Shown piece after piece: positions 1-8,201 of a DNA stretch of 64,000 bases; positions within the stretch are counted from its first letter, which is position 1; each line of letters opens with the position of its first letter. Origin of the DNA: UBA4479 sp963974935 (GTDB lineage Bacteria; Pseudomonadota; Alphaproteobacteria; Rhodospirillales; Casp-alpha2); assembly GCA_963974935.1 (NCBI GenBank), contig CAXBEV010000001.1, forward strand, positions 620,001-684,000, given 5' to 3'. A model generated the notes under the pieces. It did not search any database. It was not told where the DNA came from and worked only from the letters and a program-made list of their open reading frames with translations. Position numbers and translations under genes: made by a program.

Positions 1-617
1 GCATCGCCTTGAAACACGCCGAGCTCTAGATGCCCGTTGTCGACCCATGACGAGACTTCGGCACTGATCTGGAAGGCGTTTGAAATAGGCACGCGGGTAA
101 TGATGGCGTTTTCGACCGCCGCGGTCTGCTCTGGAACGCCAGCCGCGCGCTTCAGAATAGTACCGAAAATCGCCTTGGCGATATCTTCGCCGCTGTCACC
201 GCTCGACTGCGTCTGAGTATCGCTTGTTTTAGTGAGAACCCGGTTGCGGAGCCCCCAGCCCTGTTCGATGAAATATTCTCCGGATATCACCTGCCATGCC
301 GCGTTGGCAGTATAATTACCGTCCGTAAACGCATCATCCAAAACGATGGTGTTCCAGGGCACGGTGGCACCGTTGGCCAGTGTGCGGAGGTCGCGGAGGA
401 ACGCGGGGTCCGCGGCGCGGGCCTTTTCCGCGTCATCAATCAATTTGTTCAGGCGCGCGATCATCTCTTTGAGCCGCGCATCGGCATTCTGCGCCGCAGC
501 GCTCGATTGCGCGTTCGGATCGGACCACGTTGAATAGCGGTTGGTGTCTTGCGCCGCGCCAGGTGCGGCGATGCTGACGAGCAGCGCGGCCAAAGCCAAC
601 GTCAAAGGTTTGCGCAT
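1..617 (-). CDS. secreted protein of unknown function (partial, C-terminus beyond window)
   Basis: An open frame runs leftward from an ATG at 617 to the window edge without a stop, about 205 residues. The first 22 or so residues form a typical signal peptide (basic MRKPLT start, hydrophobic core, AAPGAAQ end), so the product is probably periplasmic. A short Ala/Gln-rich helical stretch is followed by a region with WNTIVLDDAF and WQVISGEYFI, reminiscent of beta-sandwich lamin-G/DUF1080-like folds, but I do not recognise the family. It is divergent from pyrC. No function is proposed. Confidence 0.7.
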   Translation of the reverse strand, partial: MRKPLTLALAALLVSIAAPGAAQDTNRYSTWSDPNAQSSAAAQNADARLKEMIARLNKLIDDAEKARAADPAFLRDLRTLANGATVPWNTIVLDDAFTDGNYTANAAWQVISGEYFIEQGWGLRNRVLTKTSDTQTQSSGDSGEDIAKAIFGTILKRAAGVPEQTAAVENAIITRVPISNAFQISAEVSSWVDNGHLELGVFQGD

Positions 618-678
618 GCTGATGTCCTTTCATGGGTGCTGAACGATCATTATATCACGGGAATCAAAATGCAGGCCT

Positions 679-708
679 GAAAACATTTGAAAACATTTGA
701 AAACATTT
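679..708. repeat. three exact tandem copies of a 10-bp unit
   Basis: The unit gaaaacattt occurs three times head to tail, 38 bp upstream of the pyrC start and between two divergent genes. It is A/T-rich in a GC-rich background. It could be an operator or an UP-like promoter element, or simply replication slippage. Confidence 0.85.
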
Positions 709-745
709 CCGTGTGCTGGACAGGGCGTAAAAATCATGTCAGCAA

Positions 746-1798
746 ATGGATATGACCGAAACAGATCAATTGACGCTCCGCCGCCCCGATGACTGGCACG
801 TGCATTTTCGTGACGGCGCGATGTTGTCTGCCGTGGTCCCGGCAACGGCCACGGTGTTCGCGCGCGCCATCGTGATGCCGAACTTGGTGCCGCCGGTGAC
901 CGATGTCGCGGCGGCCAAAGCGTACCGAGATCGCATTATGGCTGCCGTGCCGGATGGCGTGACGTTCACGCCGTTGATGACCGCGTATCTGACCGACAGC
1001 ATCGACTCGGCTGAACTCAGGCGCGGCCATGAAGCCGATGTGTTCACGGCGGCGAAACTGTATCCCGCCGGCGCCACCACCAATTCCGACAGCGGCGTCA
1101 CCGACGTCGCCAAGATCATGCCGGTACTGCAAACCATGCAAGACATCGGCATGCCGTTGCTGGTGCACGGTGAGGTGACCGATGGAGATGTCGATATTTT
1201 CGATCGCGAAGCCGTGTTTATCGATCGTGTGTTGCAGCCGCTGCTGAAAGAGCTGCCGGGACTCAAGGTGGTGTTTGAACACATTACCACCAAAGACGCC
1301 GCCGATTTCGTGATGGCGGACAGCAGCGGTCGCTTGGGCGCGACCATCACTGCGCATCATTTGATGATCAATCGCTCCGATATTTTTAAGGGCGGCATCC
1401 GCCCACACCTGTATTGCCTGCCGATTGCCAAGCGCGAGCTGCACCGCCAAGCGCTGCGCAAGGCCGCAACCTCCGGTGACGCGCGGTTTTTCCTAGGCAC
1501 CGACACCGCGCCGCATGCTGTACACCTCAAAGAAAGCGCTTGCGGATGTGCCGGGATCTACACGGCGCCGGTCGCGTTGTCGGCCTATGCGGATGTTTTT
1601 GATGAAGAGGATGCTTTGGATCAACTGGAAGCCTTCGCGTCCCTCAACGGCCCGGCGTTTTACGGCCTCGCCCCCAATGACGAGACCGTGACGTTGACCC
1701 GAACCCCATGGTCCGTACCAGCCAGCCTGCCCGCCGGTGCCGATTCCCTCGTCCCCTTCAAAGCCGGCGAGACCCTGAACTGGCAAGTTTCTAAGTAA
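746..1798 (+). CDS. pyrC: dihydroorotase (class II)
   Basis: Cytoplasmic zinc amidohydrolase that interconverts carbamoyl-aspartate and dihydroorotate in de novo pyrimidine synthesis. At 350 residues it matches the length of class II enzymes. Visible active-site elements are the HxH pair in DDWHVHFRDG (H18, H20), the probably carboxylated lysine in KLYPAGATTNS (K104), metal-binding histidines in HGEV (H141) and FEH (H179), and the catalytic aspartate in GTDTAPH (D253). An alternative ATG lies two codons downstream at 752. It stands alone, divergent from the secreted-protein gene, with a triple 10-bp repeat in the promoter region. Confidence 0.96.
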   Translation: MDMTETDQLTLRRPDDWHVHFRDGAMLSAVVPATATVFARAIVMPNLVPPVTDVAAAKAYRDRIMAAVPDGVTFTPLMTAYLTDSIDSAELRRGHEADVFTAAKLYPAGATTNSDSGVTDVAKIMPVLQTMQDIGMPLLVHGEVTDGDVDIFDREAVFIDRVLQPLLKELPGLKVVFEHITTKDAADFVMADSSGRLGATITAHHLMINRSDIFKGGIRPHLYCLPIAKRELHRQALRKAATSGDARFFLGTDTAPHAVHLKESACGCAGIYTAPVALSAYADVFDEEDALDQLEAFASLNGPAFYGLAPNDETVTLTRTPWSVPASLPAGADSLVPFKAGETLNWQVSK

Positions 1799-1829
1799 CC
1801 CCCTACATGCTGTCGGTCCTTCTATCCGA

Positions 1830-1898
1830 CGTCATTCCCGCGCAGGCGGGAATCCATCTAGGCCGCCATGGACCCCCGCCTTCGCGAGGGTGACGGGA
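1830..1898. repeat. dispersed palindromic repeat, family 1 (copy 1)
   Basis: Two abutting hairpins: cgtcattcccgcgcaggcgg with its partner, then a second element with acccccgcc/ggcgaggg-type pairing. The same arrangement recurs near 7989 and 18702. It lies in the gap between pyrC and acuI and resembles REP/BIME-like intergenic repeats. Confidence 0.85.
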
Positions 1899-2022
1899 AA
1901 AGGCGTAAGTCGCGGTTAAACGACGGTCGCCGGAATCCGAGGCGCCGACATTTCACGAACTTTCATTGAATTTTCCGCGCATATGCATATGGTCTCGGTA
2001 ACCAGAACCCGGGAGAATACTG

Positions 2023-3027
2023 ATGAGCGATACAGAATTTAAAGCCCTCATGCTGAGCGCCGACGACGACGGCAAAGTCAGCCATGCGTTTGAGACCGTC
2101 TCGAACGACCGCCTGCCCGAGGGCGACGTCACGGTGGCGGTGAAATACACCACCTTGAACTACAAAGACGGCATGATTTTGAACGGCATCGGCAAGCTGG
2201 TGCGCGATTATCCGCATATCCCCGGTATCGATTTCGCCGGTGTCGTCGAAGACTCCTCGCACCCCGAATACAAAGCCGGTGACGAGGTGATCTTGACCGG
2301 CTGGCGCGTCGGCGAAGTGCATTGGGGCGGCTATGCGACCCGCGCACGGGTCAACGGCGATTGGTTGGTGCCGCTGCCGAAGGGCATCACGCTCGAACAA
2401 TCCATGGCCATCGGCACGGCGGGCTTTACCGCAATGCTGGCGATCATGACGCTGGAAGCGCACGGCCTGACGCCGGATGCCGACAAAGACGTGCTGGTCA
2501 CCGGCGGTTCCGGCGGCGTCGGATCGGTTGCTGTGTCGGTGTTGGCGAACTTGGGCTACAAAGTCGCGGCGTCGACCGGTCGGCAGGAGCAGCACGACTA
2601 TCTGAAAAGCCTCGGCGCGACCACCATTGTGGAACGCGACGAGTTGGCCGAAGCCCCCCGCGGGCCGCTGTCGCGCGAGCGTTGGGCCGGCGCCATCGAC
2701 AACGTCGGCGGCACCACCTTGCACCACGTGCTGACCACGCTCGGCTATTGGGGCACCTGCGCCTCGGTCGGTAATGCGGGCTCGTTCAAGCTCGACACCA
2801 CGGTGCTGCCGTTCTTGCTGCGGGGCATCAACCTGTGCGGCATCGACAGCGCGACCTGCCCGAAGGACCGCCGTTTGGTGGCCTGGGACCGGTTGTCCAA
2901 GCAGTTGCCGATGGACAAACTGGATTCCGCAACCAACCGGGCAGGGTTTGCCGAGTTGCCGGAATTGGCGGGCAAAATCCTCAAGGGCGGCATCCGTGGC
3001 CGCTGCGTGATCGACGTCAACGGCTAG
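2023..3027 (+). CDS. acuI: acrylyl-CoA reductase (NADPH), YhdH/AcuI family
   Basis: Zinc-independent medium-chain dehydrogenase/reductase that reduces acryloyl-CoA to propionyl-CoA, detoxifying acrylate formed from DMSP or 3-hydroxypropionate. The 334-residue length fits. The N-terminal half has the YhdH/AcuI signatures TLNYKDGMIL and PGIDFAGVV; the nucleotide fold is marked by TGGSGGVGSVA (about 159-169); CGIDS near residue 270 is also typical. The start has an upstream gggag. It is monocistronic and followed by a strong terminator. The family is clear; the acryloyl-CoA substrate is inferred from AcuI-like features. Confidence 0.88.
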   Translation: MSDTEFKALMLSADDDGKVSHAFETVSNDRLPEGDVTVAVKYTTLNYKDGMILNGIGKLVRDYPHIPGIDFAGVVEDSSHPEYKAGDEVILTGWRVGEVHWGGYATRARVNGDWLVPLPKGITLEQSMAIGTAGFTAMLAIMTLEAHGLTPDADKDVLVTGGSGGVGSVAVSVLANLGYKVAASTGRQEQHDYLKSLGATTIVERDELAEAPRGPLSRERWAGAIDNVGGTTLHHVLTTLGYWGTCASVGNAGSFKLDTTVLPFLLRGINLCGIDSATCPKDRRLVAWDRLSKQLPMDKLDSATNRAGFAELPELAGKILKGGIRGRCVIDVNG

Positions 3028-3070
3028 GCTTGGTGTTAACGAATTCTGCCTTAAGTGGTTGGAATCTCAT

Positions 3071-3109
3071 AAAGCCGGTTCCCGGGGGTACGCCCGGGGC
3101 CGGCTTTTT
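3071..3109 (+). terminator. rho-independent terminator after acuI
   Basis: The GC-rich stem aaagccgg..cccggg pairs with cccggg.ccggcttt around a short loop and is followed by a T-run. It lies 44 bp after the acuI stop. Confidence 0.9.
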
Positions 3110-3166
3110 CGATTTTGGCATCGAATCTGCAGTGTTTTCGTCATTGAGCGGTTTAGGAGACGAACA

Positions 3167-3721
3167 ATGCTGAAAAAACTGTGTGCGGTGGGGGTGTTTT
3201 CTGGGGTGTTGACCGGATGCGGCTACGTCGACGCATACGAGCGTCAGGTCCACGCTTGGGAACCGGTGTACTGCTATCAATCGTTGGGGGCCGCGGAATG
3301 CTATCGCACCCCGAAACACGCCGATGCGCGCCGCCTGGTGAGCTATTACGGCCCCCATCCGAGCCGCTATGAGGCGCCGCCTGCGCTCACATTGCCGACC
3401 CCGAAAGCGCCCGTGATGGTCAACTATTGGGTGAAGGACCCGGAACCCACGCCCCGTCCGGCGCCGCGCGCAAATGCGTCCGGCGATTACGCCGACCGCC
3501 CTTGGCTGACCGAATCCGGCCGCGCCGAAACCGAAGCGCTTGAGGTCAAAACCGCGCTCGAGACCTCCGCAACCGGCACCCGCGCCTTGCTGCGCCGCAT
3601 CGCCGACGGTGCCGCCGGGAGCACGGTTAAGGCCCAGAATGAAACGCAGCTTGATGCGCCGTCTGACTCGGCCCCGGAAATCTATATCGACATCCCCGAG
3701 CCGGATACGCAGGTTCGCTAA
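3167..3721 (+). CDS. small lipoprotein of unknown function
   Basis: I chose the ATG at 3167 because it follows gtttaggaga and begins a lipoprotein signal (MLKKL, hydrophobic stretch, lipobox LTGC with Cys18). Longer in-frame starts would cross the acuI terminator. The mature part of about 166 residues has a Cys/Tyr-rich segment (WEPVYCYQSLGAAECYRTPKH) also seen in small alphaproteobacterial envelope lipoproteins, then a Pro-rich linker and an acidic tail. Membrane-anchored and probably periplasmic. Function unknown. Confidence 0.8.
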   Translation: MLKKLCAVGVFSGVLTGCGYVDAYERQVHAWEPVYCYQSLGAAECYRTPKHADARRLVSYYGPHPSRYEAPPALTLPTPKAPVMVNYWVKDPEPTPRPAPRANASGDYADRPWLTESGRAETEALEVKTALETSATGTRALLRRIADGAAGSTVKAQNETQLDAPSDSAPEIYIDIPEPDTQVR

Positions 3722-3921
3722 CCCTTTTTCTACATCACAACCCCGCGACGGCTTCCCGGATATCGCTGCGCGATTCTGGGAAGTCACGGGTGGGGTAGGG
3801 GGTGCGCGCGCACCGCGAGCCACAGGACCTTCCGCGCCACCGATATTCTCCCCACATAACCCGCCCGGGCGTCTTGACAGAGCCCCCGGAACCCCGTAAA
3901 TCCCCGGTCTTCCACGCCTGT

Positions 3922-3998
3922 GGCGGAGTAGCTCAGCTGGTTAGAGCAGCGGAATCATAATCCGCGTGTCGGGGGTTCAAGTCCCTCCTCCGCTACCA
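3922..3998 (+). tRNA. tRNA-Met (CAT), CCA encoded
   Basis: A complete cloverleaf: acceptor ggcggag pairs with ctccgct, the D-arm is tagctcagctggttagagc, and the anticodon stem gcgga/tccgc closes the loop atcataa with anticodon CAT. The T-arm contains gggggttcaagtccctc. Discriminator A is followed by an encoded CCA. The body resembles elongator tRNA-Met; a tRNA-Ile2 read by modified CAU is less likely. A terminator follows at 4031. Confidence 0.95.
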
Positions 3999-4030
3999 AA
4001 ATCCAAATCTGTTGGAAATCAACGGGTTCA

Positions 4031-4060
4031 CGAGGCGGCCTCAGTGCCGCCTCGACTGTT
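4031..4060 (+). terminator. terminator after tRNA-Met
   Basis: A 9-bp perfect stem, cgaggcggc/gccgcctcg, with a 6-nt loop lies 32 bp after the tRNA and is followed by a T-rich stretch. Confidence 0.8.
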
Positions 4061-4079
4061 TGTGTAGCACTATATGGAG

Positions 4080-4315
4080 CGGAGACTACGTCGGTTCCGG
4101 TGCAGTTCAATATCCTTCTCAGCGTCCGTCAGCATTTCACCGGCCCGCACCTTTTCAAGCACGTTTATAGTTTCGTCACCGTCAGTTGCTTGTGCTTGTC
4201 GAGGACAGTTTTGCGGTGAGCGTCAAGTTGTTCGGCGAGATCGCTGATCTTGTCACGCATTGCTGGGGGTGCAATTGGGAAGGGAAACGCATCGAAGCAA
4301 TATTGGTGGTTCCAG
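4080..4315 (-). pseudogene. decayed fragment of a class I SAM-dependent DNA methyltransferase (MmeI/type IIL-like C-terminal part)
   Basis: Reading leftward, one frame gives YCFDAFPFP, then a helical MRDKISDLAEQLDAHRKTVLD and LTVTKL. The adjacent frame continues YNVLEKVRAGEMLTDAEKDI before a stop. A single missing base near 4168 separates the two halves. The pattern (C/F)F..FPFP, LAEQLDAHRK, LTLTxLYNVLEKLRAGE, LTxxEK is characteristic of the C-terminal region of large DNA methyltransferases of restriction-modification or related defence systems. The catalytic N-terminal part is absent, so this is a relic. The match is from memory of the family, not a search. Confidence 0.6.
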
Positions 4316-4316
4316 T

Positions 4317-4601
4317 CTATTTGCTTTCTGCAATAATTTTGCGGGCACTGTCGGCTTTGATGACGCAATTCTGAAACTCGTCGAACTGTTGTTGGGTTCG
4401 TGCCGCTGCGATCAGAGTCGCCGCACGCGCCCAGTCGATGGATTTGCCAATACTGTTCGCCTTTGCACGGCCGAGTTCATTTTCGGCGGCAGCCAGACGG
4501 GACTCGCAAGCCGGACCGAGCCCTCGGTCACCGACGTCCGCGCAGCCCGCCAGCAGGAGAGCGCCTATACCTGTAACCAAAATAACGTTTGCTCGTCTCA
4601 T
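4317..4601 (-). CDS. small lipoprotein of unknown function
   Basis: A 94-residue product with a classical lipoprotein signal: MRRAN start, hydrophobic core and lipobox LLAGC with Cys19. The mature part (about 75 residues) is helical, with two further cysteines (PACES and QNCVI) that could form a disulfide. It is probably anchored in the envelope. Its 3' end abuts the methyltransferase remnant. The family resembles small helical lipoproteins of alphaproteobacteria, but no specific role can be given. Confidence 0.72.
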   Translation of the reverse strand: MRRANVILVTGIGALLLAGCADVGDRGLGPACESRLAAAENELGRAKANSIGKSIDWARAATLIAAARTQQQFDEFQNCVIKADSARKIIAESK

Positions 4602-4806
4602 AAGCTCAACCTCATATCATCCGATTGTCAGGGTATAACGTCTCGAAAATACATCATGACGGTCAGGCGACGGGATGCAAGCTCAGGGCGCTAAAAACGT
4701 TTGCTAACCGTCAAAGTCGGTTCATCGCAAAAAAATAACCTCGACTAGGGGTTTTTCTTTATTGCCTGCGCAAATAGATGCACAGTCGAAAAAAAGGCGA
4801 ACCCCG

Positions 4807-5211
4807 ATGCACACCTTTAAGCTCACGCCCAAGCCGCACAGCGACTTTCGTCTGGAAATCAGCGAGATTCAGAAGCGATGCACGCTTGCGAAGTACGGCT
4901 ATCGCCACAACAAAGTGGTGTATGGCTTTTGTGAAAAATTGCCTGACCTCGCAAAGCTGCAAGCTCTGGGGTTGAATATTGAAGAAATTCCTTTTGAGTC
5001 AGCGCATCTGACCCTGGCGCAGAATATGATCGAACGCGGCCGCGCAAAGTCGAAGCTTGAGCATCTGCAACATGATCACCTGGAAAACGGTGCGCAAAAT
5101 GAGCCCGAACAAGCTGCCGTGCAGCAGAAGTTGACGGACTTAAACAACGCCATCCAAGCCACCAAAGAAGCGCTGGGCATTGACGGCACGCTCAGAACGT
5201 TGAAGTTCTAA
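4807..5211 (+). CDS. conserved-looking hypothetical protein
   Basis: 134 residues from ATG 4807; an in-frame upstream ATG exists at 4762, but MHTFKLTP looks like a natural N-terminus. No signal peptide or membrane segment. The N-terminal half contains KPHSDFRLEI and KYGYRHNKVVYGFCEKL; the C-terminal half is charged and probably coiled coil (LEHLQHDHLENG to LNNAIQATKEAL). I do not recognise the family. It lies in the relic zone beside tRNA-Met and precedes the RRM gene by 45 bp. Confidence 0.6.
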   Translation: MHTFKLTPKPHSDFRLEISEIQKRCTLAKYGYRHNKVVYGFCEKLPDLAKLQALGLNIEEIPFESAHLTLAQNMIERGRAKSKLEHLQHDHLENGAQNEPEQAAVQQKLTDLNNAIQATKEALGIDGTLRTLKF

Positions 5212-5256
5212 GCCCGACGTTTTTAGGCCGCCCCCATTTTGTTTATCGGAGCCAAA

Positions 5257-5493
5257 ATGAAACTCATGGCCCTTAATCTGCCCCGCGATTTTAACCAACG
5301 GGATTTAGAGAAATTATTCAAAGCGCATGGCACGGTGACAGCCTGCACACTGGTGCTTGATGACAAGAGCGGCGCGTCAAAAGGCTTTGGCTTTGTCGAG
5401 ATGACACGCGACGAAGACGCGCTGGACGCGATGAAAAAATTACATGGCACCAAGGTGAAAAAGAACAAAATCCGCGTGAAGCCCGCAGCGTAA
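5257..5493 (+). CDS. RNA-binding protein with a single RRM domain
   Basis: A 78-residue protein consisting of one RNA-recognition motif. RNP2 is seen as LMALNLP near the N-terminus and RNP1 as KGFGFVEM near residue 47, followed by the helix-strand end KNKIRVKP. The start at 5257 follows cgga with suitable spacing. Bacterial single-RRM proteins of this size bind RNA and are often cold- or stress-related; no target can be inferred here. It is the last gene before the tRNA-like remnant. Confidence 0.88.
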   Translation: MKLMALNLPRDFNQRDLEKLFKAHGTVTACTLVLDDKSGASKGFGFVEMTRDEDALDAMKKLHGTKVKKNKIRVKPAA

Positions 5494-5509
5494 TTTTCGG
5501 GGTGGCGGC

Positions 5510-5572
5510 CTGTTAGAAGGGCCGTTGAAAATCTGTGTGTCGGGGGTTCGAGTTTCTCCTACGCTCCTAAAT
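5510..5572 (+). pseudogene. degenerate tRNA-like remnant
   Basis: The stretch ctgttagaag..cgttgaaaatctgtgtgtc, then gggggttcgagtttctcct and acgctccta, aligns with the D-loop, anticodon, T-arm and 3' end of the tRNA-Met at 3922. The 17-nt T-arm core differs by one base. Acceptor and anticodon stems no longer pair well and the terminal CCA reads cta. The loop ttgaaaat would read as Phe. It is either a dead tandem tRNA or a duplicated attachment-site half. Confidence 0.6.
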
Positions 5573-5713
5573 TTAGTCCTGCGGCCCTTATCGGATCGCG
5601 GGGCTTTTGGTTTTTCAGCCATCCCCCTTGCCGGAGTAGGGGGCTGTGGGCTTAGAATGGGGCAACGTTAAAAATCAATAATCATCACACGCTCGCCCGG
5701 GAGGCCGCACCCT

Positions 5714-7522
5714 ATGCCGAAAGATCAAGACCTCGACGCCACCTCGACGGACGTATTAACGGAAGCGGTGGAGGCTTGGTTGGCCGCGTTCAATGCCGCG
5801 CTGCAGGCGCGCGATGCCGACGCGGCAGCCGGGTTGTTTTGCGACGACGGGCACTGGCGCGACATCCTCAGCTTCACCTGGCATTTTGCCACGGCGAGCG
5901 GGCCGGTCGAGATCGCGGCGCGGTTGCGGGAGAGTTTTGAGACGGTGCAGCCCGGTGCCTTTCAGCTAGACCCGGCGCGCACCGCCCCCCGTTACGTCAC
6001 CCGTGCCGGGACCGAATGCCTTGAAGCTTTGATCACGTTTGAAACGGCGAACGGCACGGCCAACGGCGTGTTGCGGTTGGTGCCCACCGGTGACGAAGAC
6101 GCCCCCGGGTGGCGCTGCTGGATCATGCTGACGGCGCTGTATGCTTTAAAAGATCACGCCGAGCATATAGGGTTGCGTAAAGCCGGTGGCGATGCGTTCT
6201 CGCGGGAATGGGGCGGCAAAAACTGGCAGGATCTGCGTGACGAGGCGGCGGCCTACGCAGACCGTGACCCTGCCGTGATCGTCGTCGGCGGCGGGCAGGC
6301 CGGGCTTGGGGCGGCGGCGCGGCTGACGCACCTGGGTGTCGATACCTTGATCGTCGATTCCCACGCGCGCATCGGCGACAACTGGCGCACGCGCTATCAC
6401 TCGTTGACCCTGCACAACGAAACCCAGGTCAACCATCTGCCATATATGCCGTTCCCGCCGACGTGGCCGACGTATATCCCAAAAGACATGCTGGCGAACT
6501 GGTTTGAATCCTACGTCAGCGCCATGGAACTGAATTATTGGACGTCGACCACCTTGACCGAAGGCCGCTATGACGATGATGCGGGCTGTTGGGAGGTGAC
6601 GCTGAAACGCGGGGGCGAAACCCGCACCATGCGCCCGCGCCATTTGGTGTTCGCCACCGGCGTCAGCGCGATCCCGATCATGCCCGACCTGCCGGGGCTG
6701 GATGATTTCGCCGGTACGGTGATGCATTCTGGGGCCTACACCGAAGGCCGCGCTTGGGCCGGTAAGCGGGCCCTGGTGATCGGCACCGGCAACAGCGCGC
6801 ACGACGTCGCCCAAGACCTGCACGCGTGCGGCGCCGATGTGACCATGGTGCAGCGGGCATCGACGCACATCGTCAGTCTTTCCGAGGCGCAGCGCGTCTA
6901 TATGCTTTATAACGAAGGCCCGCCGACCCGCGATTGCGATCTGCTGGCCGCCGCGATGCCGTTTCCGGTGCTGAAAAATGCCTACCGGGCGGCGACGCAG
7001 ATCAGCAAAGACATCGACAAGGATTTGCTGGACGGCCTCAACGCCGCGGGTTTTCGCACCAATGACGGCATCGACGATTGCGGCTTTCAGATGAGCTACC
7101 TTCAGCGCGGTGGGGGGTATTACTTCAACGTCGGCTGTTCCGACCTGATCGCAGCGGGCGAGATCAAGGTGCTGCCGTATGAGCAGATCGACCGCTTCTG
7201 TGTGGATGGTGCCAAGTTGACGTCGGGCGAGATTTTGAGTGCGGATTTGATCGTCATGGGGACTGGCTACAAAAATCAGCAAGACACCGCGCGTGTCTTT
7301 TTGGGGGACGCGGTCGCAGACCGCATAGGCCCGGTGTGGGGCTTTGGCGACGACGGCGAGTTGAACAACATGTGGAAGCGCACGCCGCAGCCTGGGCTTT
7401 GGTTTACCGCAGGTTCGTTGGCGCAGTGCCGAATTTTCTCGCGCTTTTTGGCGTTGCAGATCAAAGCCTGTGAGGAGGGGATGTTGCCGCTCACACGGGA
7501 CGAACAGGGGGAGGCACAATGA
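5714..7522 (+). CDS. flavin-containing monooxygenase-like NAD(P)/FAD oxidoreductase with N-terminal NTF2-like domain
   Basis: 602 residues. Residues 1-170 form a SnoaL/NTF2-like domain (WLAAFNAALQARD and LFCDDGHWRD). From about 187 a class B flavoprotein monooxygenase-like core begins with the FAD motif VVGGGQAGLG and the conserved GDNWRTRYHSL. A second Rossmann motif for NADPH, VIGTGNSAHD, lies near residue 350, and the C-terminal ATG-like motif is IVMGTGYKNQ. Such proteins (CzcO/YUCCA-like) hydroxylate or decarboxylate small organic acids; the substrate is unknown. It overlaps the cupin gene by 4 bp, so the two are translationally coupled. Confidence 0.85.
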   Translation: MPKDQDLDATSTDVLTEAVEAWLAAFNAALQARDADAAAGLFCDDGHWRDILSFTWHFATASGPVEIAARLRESFETVQPGAFQLDPARTAPRYVTRAGTECLEALITFETANGTANGVLRLVPTGDEDAPGWRCWIMLTALYALKDHAEHIGLRKAGGDAFSREWGGKNWQDLRDEAAAYADRDPAVIVVGGGQAGLGAAARLTHLGVDTLIVDSHARIGDNWRTRYHSLTLHNETQVNHLPYMPFPPTWPTYIPKDMLANWFESYVSAMELNYWTSTTLTEGRYDDDAGCWEVTLKRGGETRTMRPRHLVFATGVSAIPIMPDLPGLDDFAGTVMHSGAYTEGRAWAGKRALVIGTGNSAHDVAQDLHACGADVTMVQRASTHIVSLSEAQRVYMLYNEGPPTRDCDLLAAAMPFPVLKNAYRAATQISKDIDKDLLDGLNAAGFRTNDGIDDCGFQMSYLQRGGGYYFNVGCSDLIAAGEIKVLPYEQIDRFCVDGAKLTSGEILSADLIVMGTGYKNQQDTARVFLGDAVADRIGPVWGFGDDGELNNMWKRTPQPGLWFTAGSLAQCRIFSRFLALQIKACEEGMLPLTRDEQGEAQ

Positions 7523-7917
7523 CAAAGAACTGGGCATTTACCCACAATAAAGCCAAGGATGCCACATGGACGCCGGGGCTCCGCGAGATTTTTGATTACC
7601 GCGATCTGGGCATCAAGGCGGCGACCCACGGCGACTATATCGCGCACGTGATCCGCGCCAACGGTCGCCATGAAGCCGATGCCGTGCAGCAATGGCACGT
7701 GCACCACTGCGATTTTCAATTCGTCATGGTGCTGAACGGCTGGGCTGAATTTGAATATGAAGGCGAGGGCGTGCACCGCATCGAAAAAGGCGACGTGGTC
7801 AACCAACGACCCGGCATCAAGCACCGCGAGATCGCGTGCTCCGACGACTTCGAAGTCCTAGAGATCGTCGCCCCCGCAGACTTCAAAACCGAGATCGTCG
7901 ATCCGCCGGTGGGGTGA
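7519..7917 (+). CDS. cupin-domain protein
   Basis: 132 residues with a single cupin barrel. The first motif includes WHVHHCDFQFVMVLNGWAEF and the second GDVVNQRPGIKHREI. Histidines in WHVHH and KHRE could bind a metal. The start ATG overlaps the stop of the upstream monooxygenase gene (ATGA). It is probably a small dioxygenase, isomerase or ligand-binding partner in the same unknown pathway. Confidence 0.85.
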   Translation: MTKNWAFTHNKAKDATWTPGLREIFDYRDLGIKAATHGDYIAHVIRANGRHEADAVQQWHVHHCDFQFVMVLNGWAEFEYEGEGVHRIEKGDVVNQRPGIKHREIACSDDFEVLEIVAPADFKTEIVDPPVG

Positions 7918-7988
7918 ACGGAGGGTGCATGCCCTCTAACCACCGTCATTCCTGCCCGCTCCCCCCACGTCTTTTTGCCCGCCACCCG

Positions 7989-8057
7989 CGTCATTCCCGC
8001 GCAGGCGGGAATCCATGCGTTGATCATGGACCCCCGCCTTCGCGGGGGTGACGGGAA
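7989..8057. repeat. dispersed palindromic repeat, family 1 (copy 2)
   Basis: The same double-hairpin as at 1830 and 18702: gtcattcccgcgcaggcggg, then atccat, then gacccccgcc/ggggtgacggg. It is followed at 8066-8097 by a GT-rich low-complexity tract and then by a family 2 repeat. Confidence 0.85.
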
Positions 8058-8106
8058 ATGAGGAAGGGTGTGGGTGGTGGTGTGGTGGTGGTGCGCGGAG
8101 GTGGGA

Positions 8107-8195
8107 AGGTCCCGGGTCGCGCTCCGCTCGCCCGGGATGACGAGATATAAAAAATGCGTCATCCCGGAATCGCGGAGCGGTCTCCGGGATCTCCC
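8107..8195. repeat. dispersed palindromic repeat, family 2 (copy 1)
   Basis: An imperfect long inverted repeat: cccgggtcgcgctccgctcg and cccgggatgacgag on the left, cgtcatcccggaatcgcgga with tctccgggatctcc on the right. Copies occur at 11486 and 12952. It lies between convergent genes. Confidence 0.8.
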
Positions 8196-8201
8196 CGTCG
8201 C

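Noticed and set aside
6146..7537. 463-codon open frame on the minus strand
   Set aside because: It is antisense to the flavin monooxygenase gene, has low-complexity Arg/His-rich composition and no recognisable domain; it follows from codon bias in GC-rich DNA.
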